NCBI GenBank assembly: GCA_014058105.1
Contig: JACGCM010001655.1
Location: forward strand, 434,001 to 498,000
DNA from: Kingdonia uniflora
Taxonomy: Eukaryota > Streptophyta > Magnoliopsida > Ranunculales > Circaeasteraceae
Direction of reading: 5' to 3'
DNA length: 64,000 nucleotides
In this document: positions 1 to 11,414 of the stretch, in pieces
Numbering within the stretch: position 1 is the stretch's first letter
Layout of the letters: every line of letters starts with the position of its first letter
Notes under the pieces: generated by a model
The model's database searches: none
The model's input: the letters and a program-made list of their open reading frames with translations, nothing else
Told to the model about the DNA's origin: nothing
Program-made: the position numbers and the translations under genes

Positions 1-1035
1 TTCCAGGCAAACTCAAACTCATTTTCTTCATCCGCGAGCTCGCAATCTTTAACGGGATGGTGATATTATATTGGGATGACGACTTCTATTCCATAAGCAA
101 GTAGGAACGGGGAACATCCTATCGATTGTCTCGGTAATGTGCGGTATGCTTACAAGATGTATGGTAGTTCCCATATCTAATTTCCCTTATCTTCTGGCTT
201 GAGTATTTTCTAGATCCCATCCACTATTGTTTTGTTCATAATTTTACCCTACCCTTTTCCGTAGGGGTAGTATGGATTAGGCGATGAATGAATTATGCTA
301 TGTTTGTTGAGAAATGCCATTACCTTCCCTCCAGCGAACTATGGCCCATTATCGATACAAATCAGGTAGGGGCAACCAAATTGTGTAATGATATATTCCC
401 AGATAAATGAGATGACTTCTTCTTCTTGAGATCGATAGAGAGGAACTGCTTCAACTTACTTGGAAAAATAAACCGTTGTTACGAGTAAGAACCTTTGATT
501 ACCCGGTGTGTTCAAGAATTCTCTTACTAGATCGAGTTCCCACCTCTTGAAAGGCCAAACTACTTTACTGGGATAGAGCTTGACTGCAGGTTTTCACATC
601 GTATTACCATGTCATTGGCATGCGTTGTATTTTTTGCGAATATTCCTCGGCATGCTTTCTCATTATGGGCCTAAAAATTCCTTGTGTAATTGTTTTGTTT
701 GCAAGTGAGCATCTTGCGGCATGGGAGCCACAAGTTCCTTCATGTAGATCTTTCAGTATTCTTTAAATTTCTATCCTTTAAAGGCACTGGAGGTATGGTC
801 CAATAGCCGACATTCCGTATAAGCTATTTTTTTGAACTATGTAATGCTTCGAGTTTTCAATCAACTTTCGGCACTCTTTAGGATCTTTTAGAAGTGGCCC
901 ATCGCACTCATTTTTAATTTGGGCCGATATATGCGTGGAAATGCTTCCTCCAATCATCATCCTCATCTTTATCGCCCCCAGTATTGATTGCGCATACCAT
1001 TGGGTGATCAATGCTGGGGGTTGAAAATACTTCGA
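1..1035 (-). pseudogene. Integrase (element Z), truncated by window edge
   Basis: Minus-strand translation shows, from right to left, the aRH-integrase spacer (the 77-residue open stretch at 778-1011), the zinc-binding region around 560-760, the W-E-L-D start of the catalytic core near 535, and a degraded R-I-D-N-G second catalytic block near 345-360. The open left end corresponds to the D-E-E-N-E-F-E-F segment after the core. Stops interrupt all frames. The C-terminal GPF region would lie outside the window. Confidence 0.75.
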
Positions 1036-1415
1036 TTTGGAGGTACCTTGCTTTAGTACCTAAGATCCCGACTTCGTAAGCCAAGGAATTGGCATGTCAG
1101 TTCTCTCTACGAGGTAAATAATCAAGAGTAGCATTTTCGAATCAACTCATCCTGTTAGCAACTGGGGCTGGATAGTCAACCATTTTGCCATTATCTTATA
1201 TTGCTCGGCGTAGTGATGGACTATCAACAAGGAGTCTGTATAGACTGATAGTTTAGGAACTTCGATCTCCAATACCATCTATGTGACATTGTTTGATATT
1301 TCAAAGTTTAACTGATAAACTTTTCGATTCTATCATTTGAGGGTGTAATCAGTACGATTACAATTTTTGTCCCTGCGAGTCCTACTGATCCGCGGTAAGA
1401 AGTCTCCAACCCTTA
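1036..1415 (-). pseudogene. Archaeal-type RNase H (aRH), element Z
   Basis: Minus-strand sequence aligns block by block with the aRH of elements C and D: the N-I-T-E-Y-E-A-L region, the T-D-S-L-L-I strand and the end at the L-A-Y-L-A motif. It lies between the first RNase H and integrase, which is the diagnostic position in the Tat lineage. Several stops are present. Confidence 0.7.
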
Positions 1416-2180
1416 TGTGAGACCCACTCAGCTCGCTCTTCGAAGCGCTCCAAAGGTGGATCATCTTTGACATTTTCTATTAGATCTGGGCCGTATTCTT
1501 CTCAATCTGGATCTTCTACTGCAAAGTCTGTTAAAAAATAAACCACTGCTTGACCATTTTCAAAGGTTCACTATTCGAATTGGATGTCGTGTTCCCCCAA
1601 AATAACTGACCATTGTTGTACTCTTTGTGATTTTTCCTCTTTACATAGCACTTCCCGAAGGGGATAATTTGTCATGACCTTGATTAAATGAGCTTGAAAA
1701 TAGTGTTTGAGATTCTTTGAAGTGCTGAAGAGTATGAGAAGTAGTCACTCGATCTTGAAATATCTTGTTTCTGCCGGTGTTAGGGTCTTGGAAATAAAAT
1801 ACACTGGCTTCTCAATCGTTCCTTCAAGCCAAATAAGAAATGAGCTAAGAAAGTTGTCTGTAAAGGTAAGGTAGCTGATCAATTCCTCATTGTCTATCGT
1901 GGCACTCATTATGGAAGATTTTACAAGATAGATTTTATTTTTTTGAAAAGCGGATTCACATTCTTCGGTCTAGTCAATCGCTTCATTTAGTCATCCTTTG
2001 CCTCTTCTAGTTGATCCAAAAAGTAGCATGAACAACCATCGATATTGATCTGAAGACTTGGAGATTAATCTGTTGATAGTTGTGATCTTGGCAGCGAGCT
2101 TCTGTACATCTTTTTTAATTTGTTGTGATGGTATGGCGATTAAAGCTCAACTTTGATCTGGATCAGCTTCGATTCATTTC
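1416..2180 (-). pseudogene. RT-connection and first RNase H, element Z
   Basis: The minus strand reads from the RT connection (recognisable equivalents of the S-L-D-R-C-R-W-L block near 2030-2070) to the E-H-D-I-K-F-E block near 1575-1600 that ends this domain in the other copies. In the Tat lineage this first domain accompanies a second, archaeal-type RNase H. Stops and indels are frequent. Confidence 0.7.
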
Positions 2181-2836
2181 TTACTAATAAGATATCCCAG
2201 GAATTTTCAATAGTACACTCCGAATTGACATTTATCTGGATTGAGCTTCATTCAGTATGATCGCAATATGTTGAAGACTATATCAAGATGTGCAATATGA
2301 TCCTCCTTCTATAAGTTTTTGCAGAGTAGATTGTCAATATATACTTCAACGGTCTTTCCCAAGTGTTCTATGAACATACTTATCACCAGCCTTTGATAGG
2401 CTACTACAGTATTCTTTAGTCCGAAAGGCATGACTTTATAATTATAGAGCCCTCTTTCAGTGAAGAAGGTGGTCTTCTCTTGATCTTCTTCTAAGAGGGG
2501 TATCTAGTTATTTCCTGAAACAACGTTCATCATAGATAGCAGCTCGTGACCTATAATAGAACCTAAAATTTGATGTATAATGGGAAGAGAAAATCTGTCT
2601 TTCGGTGTGTACTTGTTTAGATCTGTAAAATCTGTATAAACTCTGATTTTCCCATTCTTCTTTGAAACTGCGATAATCTGATCAGTCTTCTGAAATTCCT
2701 ATATAATAAATTTATCGGATATTGCAAGTATGGCAGATACTTTTTTTTTGCAAGCTCGAGAGAGCTTTTAACTTCCTTTAATATCATAGATGTCGTCATT
2801 GTACTTGAAACGTAGTGCTTGATGGTATATAGATGG
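2181..2836 (-). pseudogene. Reverse transcriptase, element Z
   Basis: The 60-residue open stretch at 2617-2799 and the following minus-strand sequence cover the RT entry (S-K-K-N-G-K-I-R-V block), the D-L-N-K block and the F-G-L-K-N block. The catalytic motif at about 2330-2350 reads Y-I-D-N instead of Y-x-D-D, so the second metal-binding aspartate is lost. Element A is inserted immediately upstream. Confidence 0.8.
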
Positions 2837-3449
2837 TGTAGGGGATTATCCTTCGATCTACCACAAATCGAGCTATTCCAGTTTGAACTACCTCCATGTC
2901 ACACTCATACATTTTACATGTTACATCAACAGTCATCATCGACACCTACTCCATGAACTGATGAAGAACGTGGGTCAAGCTCAAACAGAAAAATATGAAT
3001 AAGTCAAAGATACCTTTCTCTCGCAACCTCAAAAGTTACTCGGTCAACCGCCACTAACCACATTGTTCAGAGAACATGCTTCAGCACAATGAAGAACAGC
3101 GGAAAAGACCTATATAAAGAAATTATTCCAGAAGAGACAGGGACCAAAAAATACGCAAAAAATCACAAAAACTGCATTTTCTAGATTCTCAAAAGATCGA
3201 AACTTCTTATTTTACGAGATCAAGTATTTTTAAGTCAAGAGATCACTTGGAATATGATATAAGCCTGAGGCAATAAAAGTAACTATTACAAAAACACTCA
3301 ACTCGAAGTTACTTTTTTTTACCTATTCAAATGTTTTCCACGCTAAATCACATGTGTTATTTTTTATTTTATGTTAGTTTTTGTCATAAGAACATTGGTG
3401 TAAGAGATAATTTTAAGCCACCTCGAGCTTACGGAATTAGGCCATTATA
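2837..3449 (+). repeat. 5' LTR of element A
   Basis: It begins TGTAGGGG and ends GGCCATTATA, the last being a C-to-T variant of the family end TTACA. It carries a TATA box (TATATAAAG, 3111-3119) and, about 150 bp later, a CAATAAA polyadenylation-type signal (3271-3277), as expected for U3-R-U5. It belongs to LTR subgroup 1 with both B LTRs and the right A LTR. Confidence 0.9.
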
Positions 3450-3451
3450 TT

Positions 3452-3469
3452 TGGTGTTGTTTATGGGAA
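3452..3469 (+). other. Primer binding site, element A
   Basis: TGGTGTTGTTTATGGGAA follows the LTR by two bases. It is a decayed form of the TGGTGCCGTCTGTGGGAA site of element C, and the changes are mostly C to T. I could not assign the primer tRNA from memory with certainty. Confidence 0.75.
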
Positions 3470-3526
3470 AGAAGATATTTCAACGATATCTTAAGGCATA
3501 CATTCACTCTACTACAAATTTTAATC

Positions 3527-4334
3527 ATGGTCACTTCTAGATAACCAACAACTAGAATCCAGCTCGATCTTTCAATTGAGCCAGAACAACTTACAGAGCT
3601 TCGGGCGAATCTCAACGCTAAAATATAAAAGTGCAAGCTCGACCGTCAATTAACTCTTGACCATGAGCTCCATGAGGAAGAGCTTGAAGCTGAATGACAA
3701 GCTTTTTTTAACAATATTCAAATGAAAGGACGACCGGATGACAACCATCTAGACTGCCTTACATGTTCTTCAAAACACTCAACAGACTCATCAAATAAGA
3801 GATCGCGATCAGTTGCCAGATACCTCCTATGTTTTTACGTGAGAAAGGTTGAGACCTCGAGGAGCCACCAACAAAGATATTTTTTAAAATATTTAGCACG
3901 AACCTCAGCCTTCATTCATTTGGGCGGTGAAGTTCAGTCTGAGATTAGCCGAGGTCACCAATTTTCCATACTTTAGGTGGAAGAACAGCGACCTCAACCT
4001 CGAGTTTCAGTATGTGATCGTTTGAGTGAAGGTACCGGTACTTATAATCCTCAACCTCACCGTCAAGCCACTCAGCCGACACGCCAATATGTTACGCAAG
4101 ATCATATGGAGCAACGTATTAAGGAATTGATCAAAACACAAGTTCTAGACACTGCAGACGACCTTACCAAGTTACAAGGAAGTCTAATTGCCAAATAACC
4201 TTTTGATATGGAAATACCAAAAGGTTTCCATACTCCAAAAACTCGTAAATACAAGGGCACTGATCCAAAGGAGTACATTCAACAATACCGTGATTCATTG
4301 GGGTTGTATTCCAATCTCAACCACATCCTCTGCA
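3527..4334 (+). pseudogene. Gag fragment, element A
   Basis: The ATG at 3527 has the same context (AATCATGG, then Val/Ala-Thr/Ile-Ser) as gag starts in B, C and D. The coding potential is broken into pieces at 3722-3976, 3977-4198 and 4188-4330. The middle piece carries the I-K-E-L-I-x-x-Q segment that precedes the retrotransposon gag domain. Gag is cut short in the first helix of that domain, after the S-N-L-N-H-I-L block, and joins directly to RT. Confidence 0.8.
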
Positions 4335-5430
4335 ATTCTTAATTCCACTGTAAGTCACGAACTCCTATTAATGATGGACACTGCTTCTGGGTACAATCAA
4401 ATTCTTCTCTTGGATGAAGATTAAGAAAGGACCACTTTCATCACTAAAATAGGACATTACTGCTACAAATTCATGCCCTACGAACTTAAAAATGGAGGTC
4501 CTACGTATAAATGGTTGATGGCTACTATGCTCAAAGTACATCTTGGAAAACTAATGGAAGTTTACATTGGCGATCTCTTGTATAAGAGCACAGTCAGCCA
4601 AACACATTATAGATCTCAACACAATATTCAAAATTCTTCGATCTTACAAGATGCATCTAAATCCCGATAAATGTCAATTAGAAGTATAATCAGTTCGATT
4701 CGCCGGCCATCTCATCAGCAAGAAAGGTATTAAGACTGATCTAGATCAAATTTGGGCTCACCTCAACATGCCATCGCCAAATGCGATGAAAGACGTACAG
4801 AAACTTGTTGTCAAGATTACCTCTATCAACCGATTCATTTAAAAATCTTTAGATCACTGTCATTGGCAGTTCCTACTAATTTGCGGCTAAACCAAACGAG
4901 GAAAAGTTCAGCCAAATATAGTGGTTGGTCCAATGGACATCAGAATGCAAAGTAGCTTTTCAAGATCTCAAAACCTATTTGGGGAGGTCTCTCAGAATGA
5001 GCACCCCAATAGATAATGAGGAACTGATTATTTACCAAGAAGTTACAGATACTTCACTCAACTCAGTTCTTATTTGACTTGGAGAGAATACCAAGAAACC
5101 AGTCTACTTCATTTATAAAACCCTCACTCCAACGGAAACGAGGTATTATAATATCGAGAAAATTCTTCTAATTCTCTTTTACACTTCACAAAAAATCAAA
5201 CATTACTTCAAAGATCATTCAGTCAAATTCATGAGGAACCACCCACTTCGGGAGGTTCTATCCAAAAAAGAAAAATCAAGGAGGGTGGAACAATGGTCAG
5301 TCAGATTGGGAGAACATGATATCAAGTTTGAACAACGTCATTCCAAAAGGGTTAAGCCGTTGCCAATTTTTTTGCGGATTTTCCAGTGGAAGATCCTGAG
5401 TGGGAGGAACACTATCCTGACCTTGTAAAG
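4335..5430 (+). pseudogene. RT (C-terminal half) and RNase H, element A
   Basis: The sequence enters RT in its middle (M-M-D-T-A-S-G-Y-N-Q-I near 4370) immediately after gag, so the gag end, protease and RT fingers are deleted. The catalytic box at 4562-4573 reads Y-I-G-D rather than Y-I-D-D. The connection follows, then RNase H, with open stretches at 4473-4670, 4752-4955 and 5231-5428. The domain ends at the E-H-D-I-K-F-E block. Stops occur throughout. Confidence 0.8.
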
Positions 5431-5479
5431 GAACTTACAGAAGATCCACCCCCAAAGCATTTGACGAGCAAGCTGAATG

Positions 5480-5624
5480 GATTACAAGGAAAGGGTTGAG
5501 ACTTCTATCAGATGAATCAGCAGGACCCGCAGGGTCAGGAATTGGAATTTTATTGATTACCCCTTCTAACGACAAAATTAAGAAATCAATCCGCTTAGAA
5601 TTTGAAGCCTCCAGCAAGGTCGCC
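5480..5624 (+). pseudogene. aRH, N-terminal part, element A
   Basis: The frame at 5496 reads through S-A-G-P-A-G-S-G-I-G-I-L-L-I and then I-R-L-E-F-E-A-S, the first strand of the aRH. The homology stops exactly where the B LTR starts. The missing E-Y-E-A-L continuation is found at 44811, on the far side of B. Confidence 0.85.
5620..5624 (+). repeat. Target site duplication of B, left copy
   Basis: TCGCC precedes the LTR and TCACC follows the right LTR at 44806-44810. The one mismatch is a G/A transition. Confidence 0.75.
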
Positions 5625-6250
5625 TGTAGGAGCCTACCCCTCAATCTTAGTAAATTGAGTTGTTTCCAGTTCTATTAGCCTCCATTGCCTCCATTTCAGA
5701 CTTACGCATTTTACACATGACTTCTGCAGACAATATTGGCACCTACTCTATGAACTATTGAAGATCGTGGGTTGAGCTCAAACATAAAAACTTGAACAAG
5801 TCAAAGACACCTATTTCTTACGAACTCAATAGTTATTCAGTCAACTGGCACTAACTATATTGTTCAGAGAACGTGCTTCAGTATGATGAAGAACTGTGGA
5901 AAAGGCCTATATAAAGAAAAAGTCACGAAAAAGGCAAGGACCAGAAAAATATACGAAAAATCATCACCAATAAAACTATATTTTCTAGATTCTCAAAATA
6001 TCCAAAACTACTTATTCATAAGATTCAAGTATTTCTAAGTCGAGAGATCACATGTAATGATTTATTAGCCTCAAGCAATAAAAATTACTATTACTAAAAT
6101 ACTCAAATCGAGGTCGTAATTTTTTTACCTATTCAGAGGTTTTCTACGCTAAATAGTCAGTATCATTTCTCTTTTTAGTTCTTGCCACAGGAACATTGGT
6201 GTAAGAGCTAATTTTAAGCCATCTCGAGTTTACTGTATTAGGCTATTACA
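5625..6250 (+). repeat. 5' LTR of element B
   Basis: It starts TGTAGGAGCC and ends GGCTATTACA. TATA box TATATAAA at 5908-5915, with a CAATAAAA-type signal in the R/U5 part near 6077. It shares the TCTAAGTCGAGAGATCAC stretch with the right LTR at 44181, a subgroup 1 marker. Confidence 0.9.
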
Positions 6251-6252
6251 TT

Positions 6253-6270
6253 TTGTACCGTCTATGGGAA
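6253..6270 (+). other. Primer binding site, element B
   Basis: TTGTACCGTCTATGGGAA lies two bases after the LTR. It differs from the element C site at three positions, all of them transitions or G-to-T. Confidence 0.75.
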
Positions 6271-6327
6271 AGATTATATTTTTACGATATCCTAAGGCAT
6301 ACTTTCACTCTACTCAAAATTTCAATC

Positions 6328-7520
6328 ATGGCCATTTCTAGACGACCAAAAACCAGAATCTAGCTCGATCTTTTTGTAGTATCGGAACAACATATAGAGC
6401 TACGGGCAAATCATAACACCGAAAGAAATAAAAGCAATGAGCTCGAAAGTTAATTAACTCCTGACCGAGAGCTCCATGATAGGGAGCTCAAAGCCGGACA
6501 GTAAACTCGTTTAACAACGCTCAAATGACATAAAGACTGCCTCACAAGCTCTGTAAAATACTTAACAGGCTCCTGCAATAAGAGATCGCGATCAATTGCC
6601 GAAAGCCTCTCTAGTTATTGTGCGGGAATGGTTTGGACCTCGAGGAGCCACCGAAAAAGTTATTTCTTGAAATATTCAGCACGAGCCTCAGCCTTCCATT
6701 CATTTAGGTGGTGAAGTTTAGTTTGAGATAAGTCATGGTCACCGATGTTCCATAAGTTAGGAGGAAGAACAATGGCTTCAACTTCGAGCTCTAGTATGAG
6801 ATCGTTGGAGTGAAGGTACCAGTACTCACAATCCGCAACCTTCTCGTCAAGCCACTCAACCGATACGTAATTATGTCACAAAAGAGCATATGGATCAGCG
6901 TATTAAGGAGTTGATCGAAGCACAAGTTCTTGGCACTGCAGACAACCTTACCAAGTTACAAGGAAGTCCTATACCAAAGAACTATTCGATTTGGAAATAC
7001 AGAAAGGTTTCCATACTCCAAAAAATCGCAAATACAAGGTCAATGATCTAGAGGAGAACATTCAACAATGCCGTGATTCATTGGCGTTGTATTCCAGCCT
7101 CAACAAACTCCTCTACCATTTATTTGCAGCAAGTGTACAGGAAGAACCGCTCAGGTGGTTCCACTTTTTGCCTGAAGACTCCATACATAGATTCGACCAG
7201 CTGCAAAAACAATTCATTAAGATGTATGCTCATAATAGAGATAAAGAAGAAAATTTATATTATCTTATCAGTCTCAAACAGTCAAATGGAAAGAAGCTTG
7301 AGGCCTTTACAAATAAGTTTTTGGGGCTCATGCGTAATGTAGACAATCACGATCAAACAAAAAATAGTTGCAGCTACTTTTACCAACGTTCTTTGACTCG
7401 ACTACAAGGCCAAAGAATACCTCTTCCTCAGAAAACCTGCGACCTTGGAAGATATGATCACCAAGGTCAATAGTTATGTCAAACATGAAAGGATGATGTC
7501 CGAAATGCATAAATCTACCT
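6328..7520 (+). pseudogene. Gag, element B
   Basis: The start ATG is in the family context. The best-preserved piece is the 160-residue open frame at 6991-7473, which carries the retrotransposon gag domain: C-R-D-S-L-A-L-Y-S-S-L-N, then E-E-P-L-R-W-F, then F-D-Q-L-Q-K-Q-F, then Y-A-H-N-R-D-K. Gag makes the particle shell in this family. The N-terminal 200 codons are broken. After 7520 the sequence jumps into RNase H, so the gag C-terminus, protease and RT are missing. Confidence 0.85.
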
Positions 7521-7990
7521 AGATAATGAAGAATAGATTATCTACCTAGCAGTTACAGATACTTCAATCAACTCAGTTCTCATTTTATTCTAAGAGAAAA
7601 TCGAGAAACCATTTTACTTTATCTGCAAAGCCTTCACTATAGCAGAAATGGGGTACTCTAAAATTAAGAAACATCTTACTCTTGTTTAAACTTCGCAGAA
7701 ACTCAAGCACTATTTCCAAGCTCATTCAGTAAAAGTCATGACGAACTACCCACTTCAGGAGGTTCTGCCCAATAAAGAAAAATTAAGGAGAGTGTAAGTC
7801 AGTTAGTTTGGGAGAATATGATATCAAGTTTGAACAACCTCATTCCGAAAAGGCTCAGGCCGCTGTCAATATTCTTGCAGATTTTCTAGTAGAAGATCTC
7901 GAGTGTGAGGAGCACGATTTTGACCTTACAGTGGAAATTATACAAGATCCACCCTCCAAATAATTTGACTAGTGAGCTGAATGGATTGCA
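7521..7990 (+). pseudogene. RNase H (first), element B
   Basis: It begins at the D-N-E-E-x-I-I-Y-L-A-V-T-D-T-S block, passes the E-x-G-Y-S-K-I-K-K block and ends at E-Y-D-I-K-F-E near 7830. A TAG in the K-S-K-V-M block and other stops inactivate it. It is joined directly to gag on its left by an internal deletion of roughly the protease plus RT region. Confidence 0.78.
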
Positions 7991-7999
7991 AGGAAAGGG

Positions 8000-8390
8000 T
8001 GGTGACCCGCAGGGCCAGGAATTAAAATCGCATTAATTACCCCTTCCAACGACAGAATTGAGAAATCAATCCGCTTACATTTGGATGCCACAAACAATAT
8101 CACCGAATACGAAGCTCTTATTCATAGTCTTAACATTGTACTTGAGTTTCGGGCCCCAAAACTTTAAGTTTACATAGATTCACTACTCATTGTTTACCAT
8201 TACTCTGAGTAATATAAGATGGATGGCAAGATGATCGAATACGCAGCCCTCATTGCGGATAGGATGAGCAAATTTGTGCATGCAGCTCTCAATTATCTTC
8301 CTCGAGATAAAAATAGATACGCTAATTTCTTGGCATATCTAGCCGTGGCCTTGGCAACAAAAGCTCGATATCTTAAGATCAAAGTAATTT
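8000..8390 (+). pseudogene. aRH, element B
   Basis: The blocks I-R-L-H-L-D-A-T-N-N-I-T-E-Y-E-A-L-I, Y-I-D-S-L-L-I and M-I-E-Y-A-A-L-I-A-D-R-M are visible. The last is inside the 108-residue open frame at 8219-8545, which runs on into the spacer before integrase. A short deletion removed the linker normally found before the domain (G-G-D-P-Q-G in place of a longer linker). A TAA lies just before the Y-I-D-S block. Confidence 0.8.
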
Positions 8391-9702
8391 TAACCCCCAA
8401 CATTGATCGCATTTCTGAATGCATGATTATCACTGGGGGCGATAAAGGGGAAGATGACGATTGGCAAAAACCCTTCCTAGCTTATCTCTGTATCGACAAC
8501 AAATGTAATGGACCACTTCCAGCAGATCCAATAGGGCGCCAATAGCTGATCGACAACTCAAAGTGCTGCACAAATGAAAATGGTACCTTATACCGCCGTT
8601 CAGTCATGGGGCCTTACCTCATGTGCCTCTCCATAAAGAAAGCGGACGAGACGCTCCGCGATTTACATAAAGGGACTTGTGGTTCCCACGCCGTAGGTCG
8701 TTCACTAGAAAATAGAGCATTTATACAAGAAGCATTTTGGACAGGCATGCACAAGAAAGTATAAAAGTACTCACACAAATGTAACGCATGTCAAAGACAT
8801 GGTCAAATAATACGCGCCCCTGCGCTCGTACTACAAACAAGCAGGGTCTTCTGGCCATTCAAAAGATGGACACACAATCTTGTCGGTAAATTTTCAAATT
8901 CTTCAGGCACCTACTCGTAGTTACTTAATATTTTACAAAATCGGTAGAGACAGTTCAACTTTGTCAAACCGGAGAAGAAGAGATCATCTATTTTATCTTG
9001 GAACACATCATTACTCTGTTTGGGTGACCTCACCTAATTCGTATCGATAACGGGCCACAATTCATTGGTGAAAAAATTGTTGCTTTCCTCAACCAATACA
9101 ATAACATCCAGTTACCATCCAGTCCCTAATACCCTGAAGGCAATGGCCAAACCGAGATCATTAACAAAACCATCGTGGATGGGCTCAAGAAAAGGCTTCA
9201 TTCCTAGAAAAGAGAGAATTGGGTTTGAGAACTTCCACATGTCTTATGGGTATATCATACCACTCTAAGTCAATCAACCGACTGTACTCATTTCCTCCTT
9301 GCCTATGGCACTGAAGTCATCATTCCCTAAGAATACCATCATCCAGAAAGAGATCATGAGCTAACTGATGAAGAAAATGAGTTTGAATTAGCCTGCAACC
9401 TTAATTAAACCGATGAGACCAGGGAATATGCCATTGCTAACCTCGGTTGATGTCACCATATTTAGGCTAGCTTGTACCACAAACGAGTCAGAAGCCGTAC
9501 CTTCCAAATTGATGATCTCGTCCTCAGAGAAATCCCTCAATACAGAAAAGAGCCTCAAGCTAGGAAACTAGCATAAAATTAGGACGGTCTATTCCTTATC
9601 ACAGGTCTCTCGAGCCTGGCATCATATTACTTCATAACTGATGAGGGAGTTTACATTCTAAATCATTGGAACACTAGGCAACTGAAACGGTACTATCGTT
9701 AA
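8391..9702 (+). pseudogene. Integrase, element B
   Basis: The zinc finger is complete in sequence (L-H-K-G-T-C-G-S-H and C-N-A-C-Q-R-H, near 8665-8800). In the core the first catalytic Asp is changed (W-T-H-N-L-V near 8868-8885). Open pieces at 9065-9268 are out of frame. The C-terminal part keeps the L-R-E-I-P-Q-Y-R-K block near 9525, a degraded W-x-x-x-F-L-I-T (GPY/F-type) block and the L-K-R-Y-Y-R end with a TAA at 9700-9702. No chromodomain follows, as is usual in the Tat lineage. Confidence 0.83.
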
Positions 9703-9850
9703 GTCCCTTACTTCTCTATTTTAATTTCTAATTTTTTTTTCATTCCAAAGGTAAGATTTTCACCTCCATCTAATGTACATCCTTTTATATTCACTAAAAC
9801 TTCTAAGTTTATTTCTTCCCACATATCTCTCAACTTTGTAGACAATAGAT

Positions 9851-10690
9851 AGATTAAAGCATAAGTAATACTAGCTTTCAATCGACCTCTATACCAGCTG
9901 AGACAAGGATAACACCTGGTTTGACTGACTCTACTAAATCTCTGCGATTAAAACGAATTTAATATTACTTTTTAATCAATGACTCTGCCAGACATAAGAT
10001 AAAATAAAGGTAAAATTAGTTTTTATCTCAGTCAATATGGCTACGATATTAAACCAGTTGAAGCAAGAATAACACATGGTTTGACTGACTCTACTAAATC
10101 TCTATGATTAAAATAAAGGTAATACTAGTTTTTAATCAAAGACTCTACCAGACATATGATAAAGCAAAGGTAAAACAAGCTTTCATCTCGCTCAATATGG
10201 CTGCGACATTATACTTGTTGAAACAAGGATCACACTTGGTTTAACTAACTCTGCTAAATCTCTGCGATTAAAGCGAAGGTAACACTAGTTTTCAATCAAA
10301 GACTCTACCTGACATAAGATAATGCAAAGGTAAAATTAGTTTTTATCTCACTCAATTTGGCAGCAATATTATACAAGTTGAAACAAGAATAACACTTGGT
10401 TTAGCTAACTCTTCTAAATCATTGCGATTAAAACGAAGGTAATACTAGTTTTCAATTTAAGACTCTACCTGACATAAGATAAAGTAAGGGTAAAACTATC
10501 TTTTATTTCACTCAATATGGCCCCTACATTATACCAGTTGAAATAAGGATAACACTTGGATTGACTGACTATACTAAATCTCTGCGATTAAAACAAAGGT
10601 AATAGTAGTGTTTAATCAAAGACTCTACCAGACATAAGATAAAGTAAAGGTAAAACTAGGTTTCATCTCCCAATATGTCTGCGACAACTA
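9851..10690 (+). repeat. 160-bp tandem repeat, element B
   Basis: The block GACTCTACCAGACATAAGAT recurs at 9981, 10141, 10301, 10461 and 10621, exactly 160 bp apart each time, after a partial leading unit. Each unit also carries CTGCGATTAAAAC and TTCATCTCACTCAATATGG. The same repeat lies at the same place, between integrase and the antisense gene, in elements A and C. The units have diverged from each other by scattered substitutions. Confidence 0.93.
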
Positions 10691-10713
10691 CTTTTTCGGT
10701 TACATATAACTCC

Positions 10714-10718
10714 ACTAC
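10714..10718 (+). repeat. Target site duplication of C, left copy
   Basis: ACTAC precedes the C LTR and is repeated without change at 38795-38799. Confidence 0.92.
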
Positions 10719-11342
10719 TGTAGGGACTTATCGCTCGATCTCACCTAAATCGAGTTGTCACCAGTTCGAATTACCTCCATCTCAGACTCACGCATTTCAA
10801 ATAGAACTTCCTCAGTCAACATTCCAAACTACCCCACGAATTGGATAAGAACGTGGGCTAAACTTACACTGAAAAAATCTTATCCAGTCAAAGACACCTG
10901 TCTCTCTCGAACTCGTTAGTTACTCAGTCAATTGCCACTAATTATATTGTTTGGAAAACGTGCTCCAGCACGATGAAGAGCTACGGAGAAGGCCTATATA
11001 AAGGAAAAGTTCTAGAAGAGACAAAAACTAGAAAAATCATACAGGAGATCATCATGAAACTATTTATTTTTTATTCTCATCAACATTCAAGCTTCTTAAT
11101 TTCAAGTTTCAAGTTTTCTATATCTAAAGCTCACTTTTAATAAGATATCTGCCACGAGCAATAAAGATACATTTTCAAAAATTCTCTGCCTCAGGCAAAA
11201 ATGTTTATTTTACCTATTCAGAGGTTTTCTAAGCTAAAATCACCTGTGTCATTTCTTACCTTCCATTAGAATATTATTGCAGGTTCATTGGTGTAATAGC
11301 AAATTTCGAGCCATTTTGAGCTTATAGAATTTGGCCATTACA
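10719..11342 (+). repeat. 5' LTR of element C
   Basis: It runs from TGTAGGGACTT to GGCCATTACA. TATATAAA at 10995-11002, GCAATAAAG signal near 11158. It is marked as subgroup 2 by GTAATAAGATATCTGCC-like sequence in R/U5 where subgroup 1 has GTCGAGAGATCAC. Confidence 0.92.
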
Positions 11343-11344
11343 TT

Positions 11345-11362
11345 TGGTGCCGTCTGTGGGAA
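11345..11362 (+). other. Primer binding site, element C
   Basis: TGGTGCCGTCTGTGGGAA is the best-preserved site in the window. This TGGYGCCGTCTGTGGG form is common in plant Tat-lineage elements. The primer tRNA is not assigned here. Confidence 0.85.
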
Positions 11363-11414
11363 AGATTGCATTTCCACGATAACCTAAGGCATTCTTTCAC
11401 TCCAACTTTCAATC

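Larger units (their letters stand above)
1..2836 (-). mobile_element. Element Z (outermost Tat-lineage Ty3/gypsy copy), distal part
   Basis: Reading the minus strand from 2836 to 1 gives RT, RNase H, second RNase H and integrase in the order seen in the plus-strand copies. The element enters at 57891 (its 5' LTR), is interrupted by element A at 2837-57010, and continues past the left edge, so its 3' LTR is not in the window. The part next to A begins near the end of protease, whereas the other side of A stops in mid gag. A gag-protease segment is therefore missing at or near the insertion point. Numerous stops and frameshifts make it inactive. Confidence 0.85.

Noticed and set aside
3331..3540. 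Plus-strand open frame of 69 codons
   Set aside because: It spans the end of the A LTR and the primer binding site and stops just after the gag start, so it is not coding.
9703..9850. Chromodomain after integrase
   Set aside because: No chromodomain-like coding sequence follows the Y-R-stop end in B, C or A, as expected for the Tat lineage.
9851..10690. CRISPR-like array
   Set aside because: The whole 160-bp unit is repeated without unique spacers, and the setting is a plant retrotransposon.
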